Assembly: GCA_934047225.1 (NCBI GenBank)
Contig: OW203986.1
Location: forward strand, 21,827,221 to 21,891,220
DNA from: Ypsolopha sequella
Taxonomy: Eukaryota > Arthropoda > Insecta > Lepidoptera > Ypsolophidae
Reading direction: 5' to 3'
Length of the DNA stretch: 64,000 bases
The translations under genes and the position numbers were made by a program. Positions 21,967 through 32,920 of this stretch are shown here, in pieces. Numbering within the stretch: the first letter of the stretch is position 1; each line of letters opens with the position of its first letter. Below the pieces are notes generated by a model. It was not told the DNA's origin, searched no databases, and worked only from the letters and a program-made list of their open reading frames with translations.

Positions 21967-22878
21967 GAAGTTTATTACGCTATACCATCTCCATCAATAA
22001 AATTGAACACGTAAAATGTCTTCGAGCCACAATTTCGCCTGCTTTATATTGTTTCACTGCTGTTTTAGTCAGCTCAACAGAAGTAATGACGTAAACAACA
22101 GTTTAACTGCTAATTTAGTAATATTTCGTCACATGGTTCCTGCTCCAATCACAATTTCGCTGAAACATTAACAAGCAGGTAAAAGGGCCAGCGAACCGCA
22201 CATCGTAAATTAGCGTTGCGGTGTGCTGCAGCCCGATGTTGCTATGCAATATTTTTTACCGCAATCCGTTGATTTTTGATACCCGGATTATAACGTGTTT
22301 CATCTACACTCATGTCGTAAAATCCTGATTATGAACTCAAAAATAGTGCATATTGACAAATTGTCTTACGAACATCTCTTATACAGAAAAGAAATTGTTT
22401 AAAAGAACAGTTTTCTTAACAAAATAATGCTTTTAAATAACTTTTTCTGCTATAAAAGTACGGTAACATGAAGTTTGGAGACAAAGGGAACTTAGCCCAT
22501 ACAGACATGTCTGAGGTTTTAATAAGGAATGGTTTGAATTATGCACATACTTTTGACCAGACCCATGCGCTATGGACTACGATTGATTTTAATTGTGGTA
22601 ACCAGACCCTTGTCTCACATGCGCGGTGAACTGCTGGATCGATTTTGCGCGTTATTTATTACAAAGTTGATGCAATTGGTGGAATTGACTACAGTACACC
22701 CAAGCATATAATGCGCATACAAATCTTCGCCACTGTTCGGCAAATTTCGTATTTCCTTACATTTACTATACAATCGATAAGATCACGTGGTACGTCCGTT
22801 CACTCGGCTATAAATTTCTATGCGCATTATATATTTGGGAGTTCTGTACACTTATGTTTTAAAAATAACACTTGCTAA
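21967..22878. other. Stretch with nothing recognised
   Basis: No gene or repeat boundary found. Confidence 0.35.
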
Positions 22879-22990
22879 AAATAAAACTTTAATATGCCCG
22901 ACCGGTTTCGCTGTTCAGAATGTCAAGATAAAAGGCCCTAGAAAATACTGAACAGTGAAACCGGTCGGGGATATTACAGTTTTATTTTAT
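22879..22990. repeat. 112-nt hairpin element with about 43-nt arms
   Basis: aataaaacttt...cccgaccggtttcgctgttcag pairs with ctgaacagtgaaaccggtcgg...agttttatttta. The ccgaccggtttc motif is familiar from lepidopteran short inverted repeats. Confidence 0.7.
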
Positions 22991-23308
22991 ATGTGGATAA
23001 GTATAGGCGTTTTTGTTTAATATAGTTTTATTGACTTATTTGATATTACTGCTTTTTGGTTTGTTTAAAGTATTATTCTGGGCAAAAATTTCTGACAACA
23101 TATACTGAGCAATAAAAATGACGATTAATCAAAACGAACCAGCAAAATCAAGAAAAGCTTACGACAATTTGTTACTAAGTTATTATGGATTGGAAAATAG
23201 GAGGTAACTTATTGCTTGAGTGTAGGTAAAGTTGTGTATGAAGCTACATATAACTAGGTATTAAAATACTCGTGTATACTATTTAAAAAACTAGCCTTAA
23301 GCTCGTTT

Positions 23309-23610
23309 TTAGGGTTCCGTACCCAAAGGGTAACCAACGGGACCCTATTACGAAGACTCCGCTGTCCGTCTGTCTGGCCGTTTGTCCGTGTGGCACCAGG
23401 CTGTATCTCATGAACCGTGATAGTTAGACCGTTGAAATTTTCACAGATGCTGTATTTTTGTTGCCGCTATAACAAAAAATACTAAAAAACAGAGTAAAAT
23501 AAATATTTAAGGGGGCTCTCATTAAACTGACATGTTTTTTTTGCCGTTTTTATAGATAATAGTATGGAACCCTTCGTGCGCGAGTCCGACTCGCACTTGA
23601 CTGTTTTTTT
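23309..23610 (-). mobile_element. ggccaagt...ggaaccctaa repeat, reverse copy
   Basis: Left end ttagggttccgtacc, then the gtccgtctgtctggccg block, and right end cgagtccgactcgcacttga. It is a short (about 300 bp) version of the element at 5480-6274. Confidence 0.75.
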
Positions 23611-23890
23611 TAACTCACACTCGTGTTTTAATAACCTCTTTATGTGATAAAATACGTTTTTTTATAACAAAACTTTATTTATGTAACAATATTAAAAATG
23701 TTAGATTGTTTATTAGATATCTACATAATTATAACAAAGTGCAAAGACTGCAAAGTGAACATTTGCCGATCATTAAAAGTTTCTAGTGATGCTGTTTGAC
23801 AAGACTCGTTAGGGAAAGGAGTTTACTGTTGAGATTACAAAGCAAACTCTTAGGTCAGAATTCGCGAGTTGGTATTTCGTAGCGAATTTG

Positions 23891-23932
23891 AAAAAAAACC
23901 GTCAAGAGCAAGTCAGACTCGCGACCCTGGGG
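23891..23932 (+). mobile_element. 5' scrap of the ggccaagt repeat
   Basis: aaaaaccgtcaagagcaag then tcagactcgcgaccctggg matches only the first 40 bp of the family. Confidence 0.5.
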
Positions 23933-24185
23933 TTTCTTATTTTGTCAGTTTGAAGGAAAGTCAGGAAAATGGTATAACCACGAACTGGAAAGACCTAAAG
24001 AACTATTAGAGTACGAAATAAACGTTGGAGTGGTATCAGTTACCTAAATAAATTTATTGATATCCTCAACACGGCTAAATGTATTGTATAGTTGTCATGT
24101 AAGAGTATTATACCTACTATATTTTTAAGCTTATTCTGTCGTAGTAAACATACATAAATATAAACATATTGTCACGACAAGAATC

Positions 24186-24306
24186 CCCGAGGGCGTTTGA
24201 GAGATGTTTCCAAGTGTGAACTGTGAAATTCAAGTCATAGTCCACACTTAGTACATCCGCTTTTCACCGATGATTATTGTATCCCAAATATGATGGGTGA
24301 GCCTTA
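24186..24306 (-). mobile_element. Truncated copy of the gtgcccgaag...cttcgggga foldback repeat
   Basis: The minus strand reads ggctcacccatcatatttgg, atcggtgaaaagcgga, gaatttcacagttcacactt and ccctcggggattcttgtcgt. Confidence 0.65.
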
Positions 24307-24339
24307 TTTCGGGTACAAATGGACCAAATTCAAAGCACG

Positions 24340-24425
24340 CAAATCGAGCACAAATTATTGAAGTGCGGGGATTGAACCCACGGCCACCGGGTTAAAAAAC
24401 GAGTGCACCCGGTCACAGAGATGGT
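24340..24425 (-). mobile_element. tRNA-derived SINE head, fragment
   Basis: On the minus strand gtggccgtgggttcaatccc carries a B box (GGTTCAATCCC). The preceding ccgggtgcactcg...aacccggtgg resembles tRNA-derived SINE heads common in Lepidoptera. A complete tRNA fold is not present. Confidence 0.4.
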
Positions 24426-25048
24426 CTTAGTAAATCGAGTAAATATGATATCTGCTACGCCGTAGGACAAAAGCAAATATTTGCTACGCCCTCCGTAGAA
24501 ACTAGAGCATTGACTGGCGAAAGCATCAGATTCTGTCAAAAAACGAATAGTTAAGGCGAGGGTACTCGTGTTTTTCCGGATAATCATCGTACTGCGCAGG
24601 ATATATTATTGTAAAATGAAAGCGTCAGAGCAGGACTGCGTTGGAACTGGACTGTTTTCTCCGAATCCCAGGCCTTAAGTATTTGGAAATGAAAAGCTGA
24701 TGAAATTTCTCACTGCTAAAATGGCAACCCTGACTGCAGGCTATGACTATGCTAAAATTTTAGCGTTAGCTCTAAGCTTATTATAACATAATGCTGATGG
24801 AGTTTCGTTGTCACAGCGCAGACCTCCGGCTAACAGGTTATAATGGCAAGTGTGGACTTGGGAATTTCCATATTAAATTAATTGCTATGCAAATTAAGGG
24901 GTTTCTAACAAGGCAGATGTGGTTCATGTAACTTGACTTGCTGAGTGTTTCCTTGTGTCAGATAATATCTTAACGCACGTTTGTCTTACAATAAAATAAG
25001 TGCTTCAAGGGAGTGCTTTAATATACATACATAAAGATATCAACGCTG
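24426..25048. other. Stretch with nothing firmly recognised
   Basis: A short segment (tgtaaaatgaaagcg then gagcaggac, near 24611-24634) recurs at 37236-37261 and suggests an old dispersed repeat. Confidence 0.35.
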
Positions 25049-25052
25049 TTAA

Positions 25053-25467
25053 GGCGATATGCGAAAAAAATACGGGTGTTTCTTTTTTGTGTATTTCATG
25101 AAATACACGGAAAATTTTAATTAAGTTCTGGTATATACATTTTGACTATATAATCTAGGGTTTTAAAATTGGAAAACATGTTTGGATAAATTTTCCTCGA
25201 TAGAAATAATTGTTGAAATGAGGCCTTCAAACAAACTTTTTCTCCTCGTTTGACGAATAGGAACCATATACAGAACTCAAACATATTTGATTAGGTGTGT
25301 TTCAACAATATCTAGAGATTTGATATTTGAAATTTTGCTAGCTATTTTAGTTTTTTAATAAAAATATAAAACCAACATTTTTCCCTTTTGCCCTGAATCC
25401 GCCCCTCTCGCAGTGCGCGATTTTTCGCTTGGAGAGACAGTGACAAAAATAAAATTCGCATAGCCTC
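25053..25467 (-). mobile_element. TTAAGG element, reverse copy, 415 bp, TTAA on both sides
   Basis: TTAA at 25049-25052 and 25468-25471. The reverse strand carries the block tccgcccctctcgcagtgcg (compare 15540-15590) and gttgaaatgaggccttca, shared with the other copies. Confidence 0.7.
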
Positions 25468-25798
25468 TTAATTTATTTTTAATTGAGATTGCATGTACAG
25501 TCACCATCATATGTATGTGTTAAATTTATAAAACGTTGATTTACATTCTGTTTTGACTGTACTCTAAAGTGAAGTCATTACTTCTAGTAATAATCAATTC
25601 CACCTCTTTTCGGCGGTTTTTTACATATGATACAAAATTGAAACCCTAAAAACACACATATGTATTGTTTTTCTTTCATATTTTTAATAAAGGATCCTTT
25701 TTTATAAAATTATATAACTATAATACCACGTTTAAACCTGTGCTATCAATATATTGACCACAAACGAACAAAACAGCGAAATAAAAGCGAATTTTAAA

Positions 25799-25951
25799 AT
25801 GGCCGCCACCGATAAGCCTTGTGTCACGCGCACGACAAATAAAACCGCAGGCAGCAGTGGAAACAAAATTAAAAGGAAATCTCTATCGGGCACTCTGAAA
25901 ACAATATTTCATCGGGACGTTGTTAAAAATACAAACTCGTACAACAGATAG
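25799..25951 (+). CDS. Candidate small ORF, 50 residues, unrecognised
   Basis: ATG at 25799 in the context taaaATGGCCGCCACC is a good insect translation start context. The 50-codon frame ends in TAG at 25951 and the same frame is open upstream of the ATG. The product is basic and hydrophilic (for example GNKIKRKSLSGTLKTIF) with no signal peptide or membrane segment. GC is higher than in the flanks. I recognise no family, no copy of it lies elsewhere in the window, and no splice donor follows the stop closely. It may be a small gene, a first coding exon, or chance. Confidence 0.25.
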   Translation: MAATDKPCVTRTTNKTAGSSGNKIKRKSLSGTLKTIFHRDVVKNTNSYNR

Positions 25952-26741
25952 GATGACCAAGCAGTTGAAACTTGTCATTGTTGTAATTAACAAGTCTGTG
26001 CGCTTACAAATCCTTTATTATTCAAAATGACAAACAGTGTTGGAAGATACAAAATAATAGGTATTTACCTATGAAATTGCTGAAATTTTCTTACAGATTC
26101 ACGAGTTTATAATTCCTGTAATTCAATAGATATTTCAATTATTTGTTTTTTGTTTGAAAGCTGATTTCTCGGTTTTACATCTACGTCATAAATTTTGATT
26201 TTATTTTCAATTTGATTATAAAAATTAGATCTTCATAAAAAGTTCGTCTTAAATGCCATACATTTCCATGATAAGATTCGTAATGACTTTTTACAGCTGA
26301 CACTTTTATTAAATTAATGTTATTTTTAGCTTAATGTTGTCTCATTCATACACAAAAGAAATTACATAATTTGGATGTTAATGTTAGTACTGAAAATTGA
26401 GTTTCCTTCGAATTCTCTATAGAAAACGGCAACTTCATATGTAAAGACCACATATCATAATTACATACATATACTTACGCCTGTCTCCTGTTGGGTTGAC
26501 GGGGACCACAGATTTCCATCGGCTAGGATCCTGACATTCCACTTTCCCCTCTGCCACATCCATCACTATTCGTACAAGGTCTTCTATTCTGGTTGCTTTT
26601 GCCTTGGCTCTTCTCTAATAAGTGGCCAATGTGACCCCGCCGAGGTAAATCTTCCACTTTCACACCAATGTTTTTTTTTCGTCACTTCGTCCATTCATCC
26701 TCTCCATAAGTCCAAACAAATATAATGTAATTTCTAAACCC
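25952..26741. other. Stretch without a recognised gene
   Basis: A less AT-rich patch (about 26475-26670) stands out and may be an old repeat, but I could not assign it. Confidence 0.35.
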
Positions 26742-26745
26742 TTAA

Positions 26746-27153
26746 GGTGATTATATCGTCCGTGCAAAGGTCCCCGCTACTCCATGCGGAAAAACCCGCA
26801 ATGCAAGAGGGACGGAATCGGGGAAATTTGTCAAAAAGTCGGTTTTAAATTAATACAAAATTAACTAAAATAGCTATGAAACTTTCCATAACCAATAATT
26901 TAGGTATTGTTAAAACCCATCTAAATAAATATTTTTGAAGTCTGTATAGTATCCCAATTTGTCAGAATATCAAAAAAAGTGTAAATTTAGATCTTATTTC
27001 AATAATTATTTCTATCGAGTGAAAATCCTCTAATCACGTTTCAGATAGCCCAAAATCTAGAAAAAGGTCCCAAAATTGTTGTACTAATTGATTTTACATG
27101 GGACTTCTTTAAAACAGCAGATAAATAACTGTAAATTTTCACGATATACCCCC
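26746..27153 (+). mobile_element. TTAAGG element, 408 bp, TTAA on both sides
   Basis: TTAA at 26742-26745 and 27154-27157, ends ggtgattatatcg and cgatatacccc. Internally it shares the atgcggaaaaacccgcaatg block and the aatatttttg and tatcgagtgaaaatcctc segments with the copy at 15514-15897. Confidence 0.8.
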
Positions 27154-27496
27154 TTAAAAATGAGCTTCAGGTTTATTTACTGTTTGCTCATTGAAAAGTT
27201 GAAATGAAAAACACTGTAGGTATTACCCGCATTAATAGACCTTGGGAATAGAAATGGCGACCGTTATATCCACCACTCATTACCGGAGATACTGTGCAAG
27301 TGAGAGGTGGATAGAGCGCCGCCATTTTCTTCCCAAAGTCTTGGTCTGTATTGATAAGGGGAATTTATCAAATTTTTAAACGCCAATATGTTACCAGATT
27401 GCACTCAGTGTTATAAAATTAGGATATTGGATTAGATAATCGATGCTTAGTGTCCAAAAAACATTTATCTTGTATAACTTTGTGATATTTTGTGAT

Positions 27497-27679
27497 ACAA
27501 CAGACTGGTGACTGGCAGCGGCGTCACTGGTGCGAGGGTTCCGGCACCGCGCTCACCAACCCGCCTGCCCAATGTGTGTGAGTATGGGCAATTCTTTCAG
27601 GATGACCGCCGGGAGTGGCAAAGTCCTGGAAAGGCTTATGTCCAGCAGTGGACGAACTAGGCTGATGGATGGATGGATA
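27497..27679 (+). mobile_element. LINE 3' end
   Basis: The plus strand carries gaccgccgggagtggcaaag and cttatgtccagcagtggacg followed by gctgatggatggatggat. This is the familiar end of a lepidopteran LINE, where the last codons (an EW..PGKAYVQQW-like reading) run into a short tandem tail. Only the last 180 bp remain. Confidence 0.65.
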
Positions 27680-30017
27680 TAACTTTGTGATTACTTTGAT
27701 ACGAAAATAGAATTACACTTGGACAAAATGTGTATATTTTAATTAATACTGCTATATGTATATTATGTATAAATATTAATAAAGAAAAGCTAAATGGTTA
27801 CATATACAGGGTTTTAAGATGAAGTTGCGGAAGCCGGAAACTGGCGATAGTACTCGTCCATACAAACTACTTTTCGTAAAAAAAATCGAGAAAACAAGAA
27901 AAAAAAACAGCTGTTTCATAGACTTTGATCGGGTAGCTATGTAACTTTTCTACAGAACAGCTGATATTTTTTTAGATATAATTTTTATATAATCATTGTA
28001 TACCTTTAGTAAAATTGTAGATTTCGTGTATTTCAGTGCCTTTCAGATTATGTAAAGACCAAAATCGTATCAATACAGTCCACTTTTAAAAATCTCATGT
28101 CGGAGTTAATTATTTACCAGCGACGCTTCGACATGTGGTATTTTTTTTGCGATTCGAGTGTTGGCTTCATAGTAAAGTTGTTCGTATTGACGAGTACTAT
28201 CGCAATAAACTATTTTATTATAATCAACCATTTTATAATAATCAACACTACTGTTAGAGGTACAAGAAATTTCATAAAAGAGATCATTGCGCTTTTATGC
28301 GGCGTATCACTAAGCATTAGAGACAGCAACTTGGCTGCGTTCATGTTTTCACAAAGACGGCGAGGCGCCACTTCGCTGTATGCACTCGGCCAACGAAATA
28401 AAAGTCTCCTTTAAATATTATACAGCAACTGCAGTTGTATGTACAAGAGATGGTGCTAGTGCTCTTTTGTCGGAAAGATATTTATGGAAAATGCGAGAAA
28501 ATATGCGTGCAATTTTTGCAAGGATGTTGTAAAACTGCTGCTTTTTTAGCAGCGGACATTTTTCGTATATATTATTTTTATGCTACTTATCATGACTTTT
28601 ATTTGTCTTAGAATATCAATCAAGTAGACAAGTTCCGCCTATGGGGGTTTAGCATCAGAATTGTTCATTTTGTACAGCTACATTTTATTTCCATGTACAT
28701 GAAGGTTGTAAGTTTCAAAGAGAAAATATACTAAGTACATATAGGTACGCAATAACTTTAATACTATTTAAATGAAAAAAACACACCTACCCTAAGCTTC
28801 ATCAAAAATGCAAAAGGTATAGTCAATTCCTGAAATGGCATAAATTATAATGTTCAACAACAATTTATCTTTTTTACCATCAGAATACTAATGGTTGAGA
28901 CTCTATCCTCAGGGGTGGGCTTAGCTTCGATGAAATTAACATTGTAATCTAGTTACAGTCGGAAAAATTACAAGGGAATTTCGTTACATTTTTCTTTTGT
29001 CTACTTTTCACGGGTGCAGCATTTTTTTATACTATCTTGGTCGGATATCGATTATTGTGTACAAAATAATTTGAACAAAAAACCCGAAGCAAACCAGGAT
29101 TAATATTCACTTTGCAGCCAAATCTACGAGAGTAAAAATTGTACAATGTACGTACGGACGCCAGCATGACTGGTTACCTATTGGCAATTCTTATTTCAGC
29201 GTCAAAGCCGTTAAAATAATTTACATAGGGAGTTTTTTATGCATGCGAGTGTATCTTTATAGTTTCTATGTCAATAGGAAATAATCCGTGACTGTCTTGG
29301 CTACATGACGTACGGCTTTCCCACAGTCTTTGCTTTTTTTTCCAGAGGGGTAGGTCCTGGCAAACAACTAACTCTTTTGCCTCATCTAAATCCATTAATC
29401 TAGTCATACAAATTCTTCTATTCCAGGTACTTTTAATTTGTAAACTACTAAGAAAATAAAATACGAAACGGCCTAAATTAAATAAAAATATTACCTAAGT
29501 CGTTGAGGGTCTCCAGCAGGCTGGTGACGTTAGCCCGTTGGATATATTGTTTATATTTAAAATAAAAATTCATTATTAAACTTAAATCAAAATGGCACAC
29601 ATCCAATTTAAACCAAACTGAAATAACTAGCAAAAAGCACTCAACTAAGCTAGTGCCATATTAATTTTCTAAATGCGACTTATTCAATAAACTCTGACAG
29701 TAATGTGACTTGCTACCCAATCTTATTACACTTTATGACTCCCAAGCGACGCTTACCGACGCAAGTTTGATATAAAATGCATTTATATGATGAAAATTAG
29801 ACGTCAGTCAAATCTCCTGTCAGATGCAATAACGCAGGAAGTTGTATAATAAGTTGCATAATGAGTTTCACCTCGGTGCAGCCCAAATTGGATTATGATG
29901 TTATTATCACAATTTAGCGAGCACAAGTAATGGGAAAATACTGCATCTCGTATTATGTTTTTTATACTCCTAAATGTCTCATGTCTCTGAGTTTGTTTTT
30001 CATGTGATCTCTGGATA
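27680..30017. other. Stretch with no gene recognised
   Basis: AT-rich, unique-looking. The 105-codon open frame at 28097-28414 opens at TTG or CTG-like positions and gives no recognisable protein. Confidence 0.4.
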
Positions 30018-30740
30018 AAGGGACACCCATTAATTACGTGAGGCGTTTACGGGTGAAGGGGGTCAAGCCGAATCTCACCCAATCTCATGTGGGGAAGAGG
30101 ATTCAGCAAATATTACTTTTTTTTTTTCCGCATGGCACAGTGTATAGATAAAATTAGTATACATATAAAGGATAAGCGGGAAGAAAGGTCATTGTCAGTT
30201 TTTTTTCACAAATTGAGTTAATAGCGCCATTTTTTAAAATATCTGGAGAACAATGATTGAGCAAAACTAGAAAAAAATAAAACAGACCACAGAATATTCG
30301 CTTTTAAAAATATACCGGACTTAAGAAGCTTAAAAACTGAACTTAAAAGAGATACTCATAATTAAAGCAAAAGCAAAGAAAAAAAAAATTGTCTATGAAT
30401 ATGGAGCTATGGGCTAATAGTAACGTTTACTTTTGAAGAAAAAAAAAACACAAATACAATAATTAACTGCGGTAACAATAATTGCCCACTAAGAGTGCTT
30501 AAATAATAACGTCAACAAGTTTTTTCTACTTATTTCAAAACTACCTTCTGTTGACTATGATCCCTCTTCCCGCTTACCCTTCATATATTAATAATAATTA
30601 ACGTATTTACACTAAAATACGCATTTGAAAAATCTCACGTGAAATTAGGGGGGACTGAGCCAAATCTCACAACATCTATCCAGGTAGTGAAAGGGGGTCG
30701 AAAAATTGCCAAAGTCGCCTCACGTAGTAATGGACGCCCT
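30018..30740. mobile_element. 723-bp inverted-repeat element (cattaattacgtgaggcg ends)
   Basis: Left end agggacacccattaattacg then tgaggcg; right end cgcctcacgtagtaatggac then gccct. A second inverted pair lies inside (ggataagcgggaagaaaggt near 30169 and tccctcttcccgcttaccct near 30561). No transposase is readable. Confidence 0.7.
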
Positions 30741-31027
30741 CTAAACAGTTATAAAATATTAAGTTACCACCGTGTTTTATCGCCAAACTTTATAAAAAAG
30801 ACAATTGGTATAGTATAGATAACAAAATCACATTATCCTACTAATTATAACATATTCAACATCCACCGTAAGTTTTGTTGAGGCAAGTTTTTGTTTTTTT
30901 TTTTTCGTTTGCACACAAACACTTTATGGAAGTATTTCAATACACTAAGTAGTATACCTATTTATGAATTTATTTTAAGATAGTACGTAATGTCAACCAG
31001 TAAATATATTATATATTTTTAATATCA

Positions 31028-31450
31028 TAAGGGGGGCCATCCCGCTCAGCTGCCATATAAATGCTTTAGGTGTTTGTGATGTCCTGATGGCTTTGATCCC
31101 AATGAAACCTTGAACACATCTTTATATATGTTTCCCTCACCCCCCACACCGCACTCGACCCATCTCTCATGTAAAGGTTCAAGATGGCGAGATATTCAAA
31201 AAGCACCGAATTTGTTAAATGGTTTCAGATAAAAAACTATTTTTTCATGAAACGGTGTATGTTTATTTATAGAAAAGTGTATAAACTTAGTCTTCTTTAT
31301 ATGAACGACGTCTTTATTTCTCTTTTTTTATTTCCATTATAGATTAAAAATATACTAAATACTTGCTTATCTTTACGTAAAAACAATGCAATATTCACGA
31401 TATCCTGACAGCTATTATGATGGTGTTTCATCATTTTTTTTTTGAGCTGT
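31028..31450 (+). repeat. About 420-bp dispersed repeat, copy 2 of 2
   Basis: Partner of 13982-14408 in the same orientation, with many substitutions and small indels spread evenly along its length. Confidence 0.7.
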
Positions 31451-31477
31451 ACAGCTTCTCTAAAAAACCTGTATTAG

Positions 31478-31748
31478 ATGACACAAAGAGATAGAAAGAG
31501 AGAAGAGGCGTTTGAGAGGTGGTGTTGGCGAGAAAGGAGAAGGATTATAGAAACAGCAGAGAAAAGGAGAGGAAAGATGGTCGGACACGTACTAAGACAC
31601 GACAACTTTATAATAAACATAGAAGAGGGAAGAATAGAACGAAAGAGAGGAAGAGAAAGACCAAGGAGAAGAGTCGAGTACTACCAAGAACTGAAGTATT
31701 TGGCAATAAACAAAACTCAATGCATAGAGCTACATCGACAAGAACCAA
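31478..31748 (+). pseudogene. LINE ORF2 C-terminal fragment, frame still open
   Basis: The translation shows EAFERWCWRERRRI, KRRGKMVGHVLRHDNFI, a basic block RKRGRERPRRRVEYYQELK, then LAINKTQCIELHRQEP. The order W.WR...RI, GHVLRH, G(K/R)RGR.RPR, ELHRQEP is the conserved tail following reverse transcriptase in insect non-LTR retrotransposons. The RT and endonuclease domains are absent; the frame runs on into the element that begins at 31749, which accounts for the length of the open frame. Confidence 0.8.
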
Positions 31749-32151
31749 GGGTCGGTGTTCCGAGATTCGGGGTTCGGGGTTATGGCTTTTTAAGACGGTA
31801 AAAATTCAAATTTCTGAACAAAATAAATACCACTTGTTACCTTACAAGATGAAGTAGAGGTTCATTAAAAAAATCACGGCAATAATGTATAGTAACTTCA
31901 GAAAAAAAACAGGAATTTCAAGAAAATCTCTTGAATAGCATTGCAGGGCTACGAGTGTAACCTGAACTTGAAAATCGTGTTTTTTTTTCTGAAGTTACTA
32001 TACATTAGTCCCAAGATTTTTTTTAATGAAACTGTACTTCATTTTATAAGGTAACGAGTGGTATTTATTTTGTTCAGAAATTAATATTTTACTATCTTAA
32101 AAAGCCATAACCCCGAACCCTGTCTTGCCCAATCTCGGAACTCCGACTCTT
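31749..32151. mobile_element. 403-bp foldback MITE with about 150-bp arms
   Basis: The left arm (gtcggtgttccgagattcgg, ggttatggctttttaaga, taccacttgttaccttac, tagtaacttcag) is repeated inverted on the right (ctgaagttactatacatt, ggtaacgagtggtattta, ttaaaaagccataacccc, tctcggaactccgac). The left end abuts the LINE fragment. Confidence 0.85.
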
Positions 32152-32632
32152 AAATGTACGGCGAAAAAGCTTGTATCCTAAATTCTAAGTAATCGCGACG
32201 CGAAATACAGTATTTTGTTACAGAACGGCATGGAAACAATTTTCGGCGCCTCAAGGTGGTTGGTTCTTGGGAGTCTTTATCCTCATTTCAATAAGAAATA
32301 AATTACGATTTTTTATTACGTTCTCCATTATGAAGGAAAATCATCAAGTTTCATTCAGGACGGCGAGGCGTGTATTATGTTCCGGATTTAATGAATGCTA
32401 TTGTGATAAATGGGAATGTTCTAAAATCTATTGCGGGAAAAGGTGTTATTAGAATACCTTAACCTTGATTAATGTTTGTCAGGGATTCATTTTGGTGTTT
32501 AATTTGAATTTTTTATAGTTAGTGCTTTAGTACTAGATGAAATTTTTTTGTTTAATAGCCTTTTGATTTGACACCTGTACGAGCTAACGCACACTTATGC
32601 ATTTTACTCATTTATTCAAATTTACCTAATTA
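32152..32632. other. Stretch with nothing recognised
   Basis: No gene or repeat boundary found. Confidence 0.35.
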
Positions 32633-32732
32633 AGGTTTTGTTTAGTGACTATTAATTTTGAATTTAAGTGTTCTGTTTCGATTAATTATAAAAAGGCGGG
32701 TTTTTCACAATCCGGCTACGAAACCGCTCTTA
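32633..32732 (+). mobile_element. Right end of the outer inverted-repeat element family of 15465-16213
   Basis: ttgaatttaagtgttctgtt, aaaaaggcgggtttttcaca and ccggctacgaaaccgctctt match 16120-16213. The left part is lost. Confidence 0.7.
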
Positions 32733-32834
32733 AAGAAAGATGTGTATATGACAAAATACTACACGATCTATTACAATGGGAGTAGAACCCCTGGAGAAGT
32801 GGTCACAGAGGCAGTTGCAGAGTGTGAGTCATTC

Positions 32835-32920
32835 ATCGTTACCGATTTCCGTAGATTTTTGTCCCTGGAAAGATGAACACCTCACCTGCTGTTACTCTCC
32901 TGCTTCCGTCCGCTAGCAGC
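32835..32920 (+). repeat. Dispersed repeat pair, copy 1
   Basis: atttccgtagatttttgtcc and ctggaaag, then cacctgctgttactctc, resemble 39628-39715 in the same orientation. Confidence 0.4.

Noticed and set aside
26475..26670. LINE coding fragment on the minus strand
   Set aside because: The reading has a few basic and tryptophan residues that hint at a LINE tail, but the order of motifs does not match, so no feature was called.
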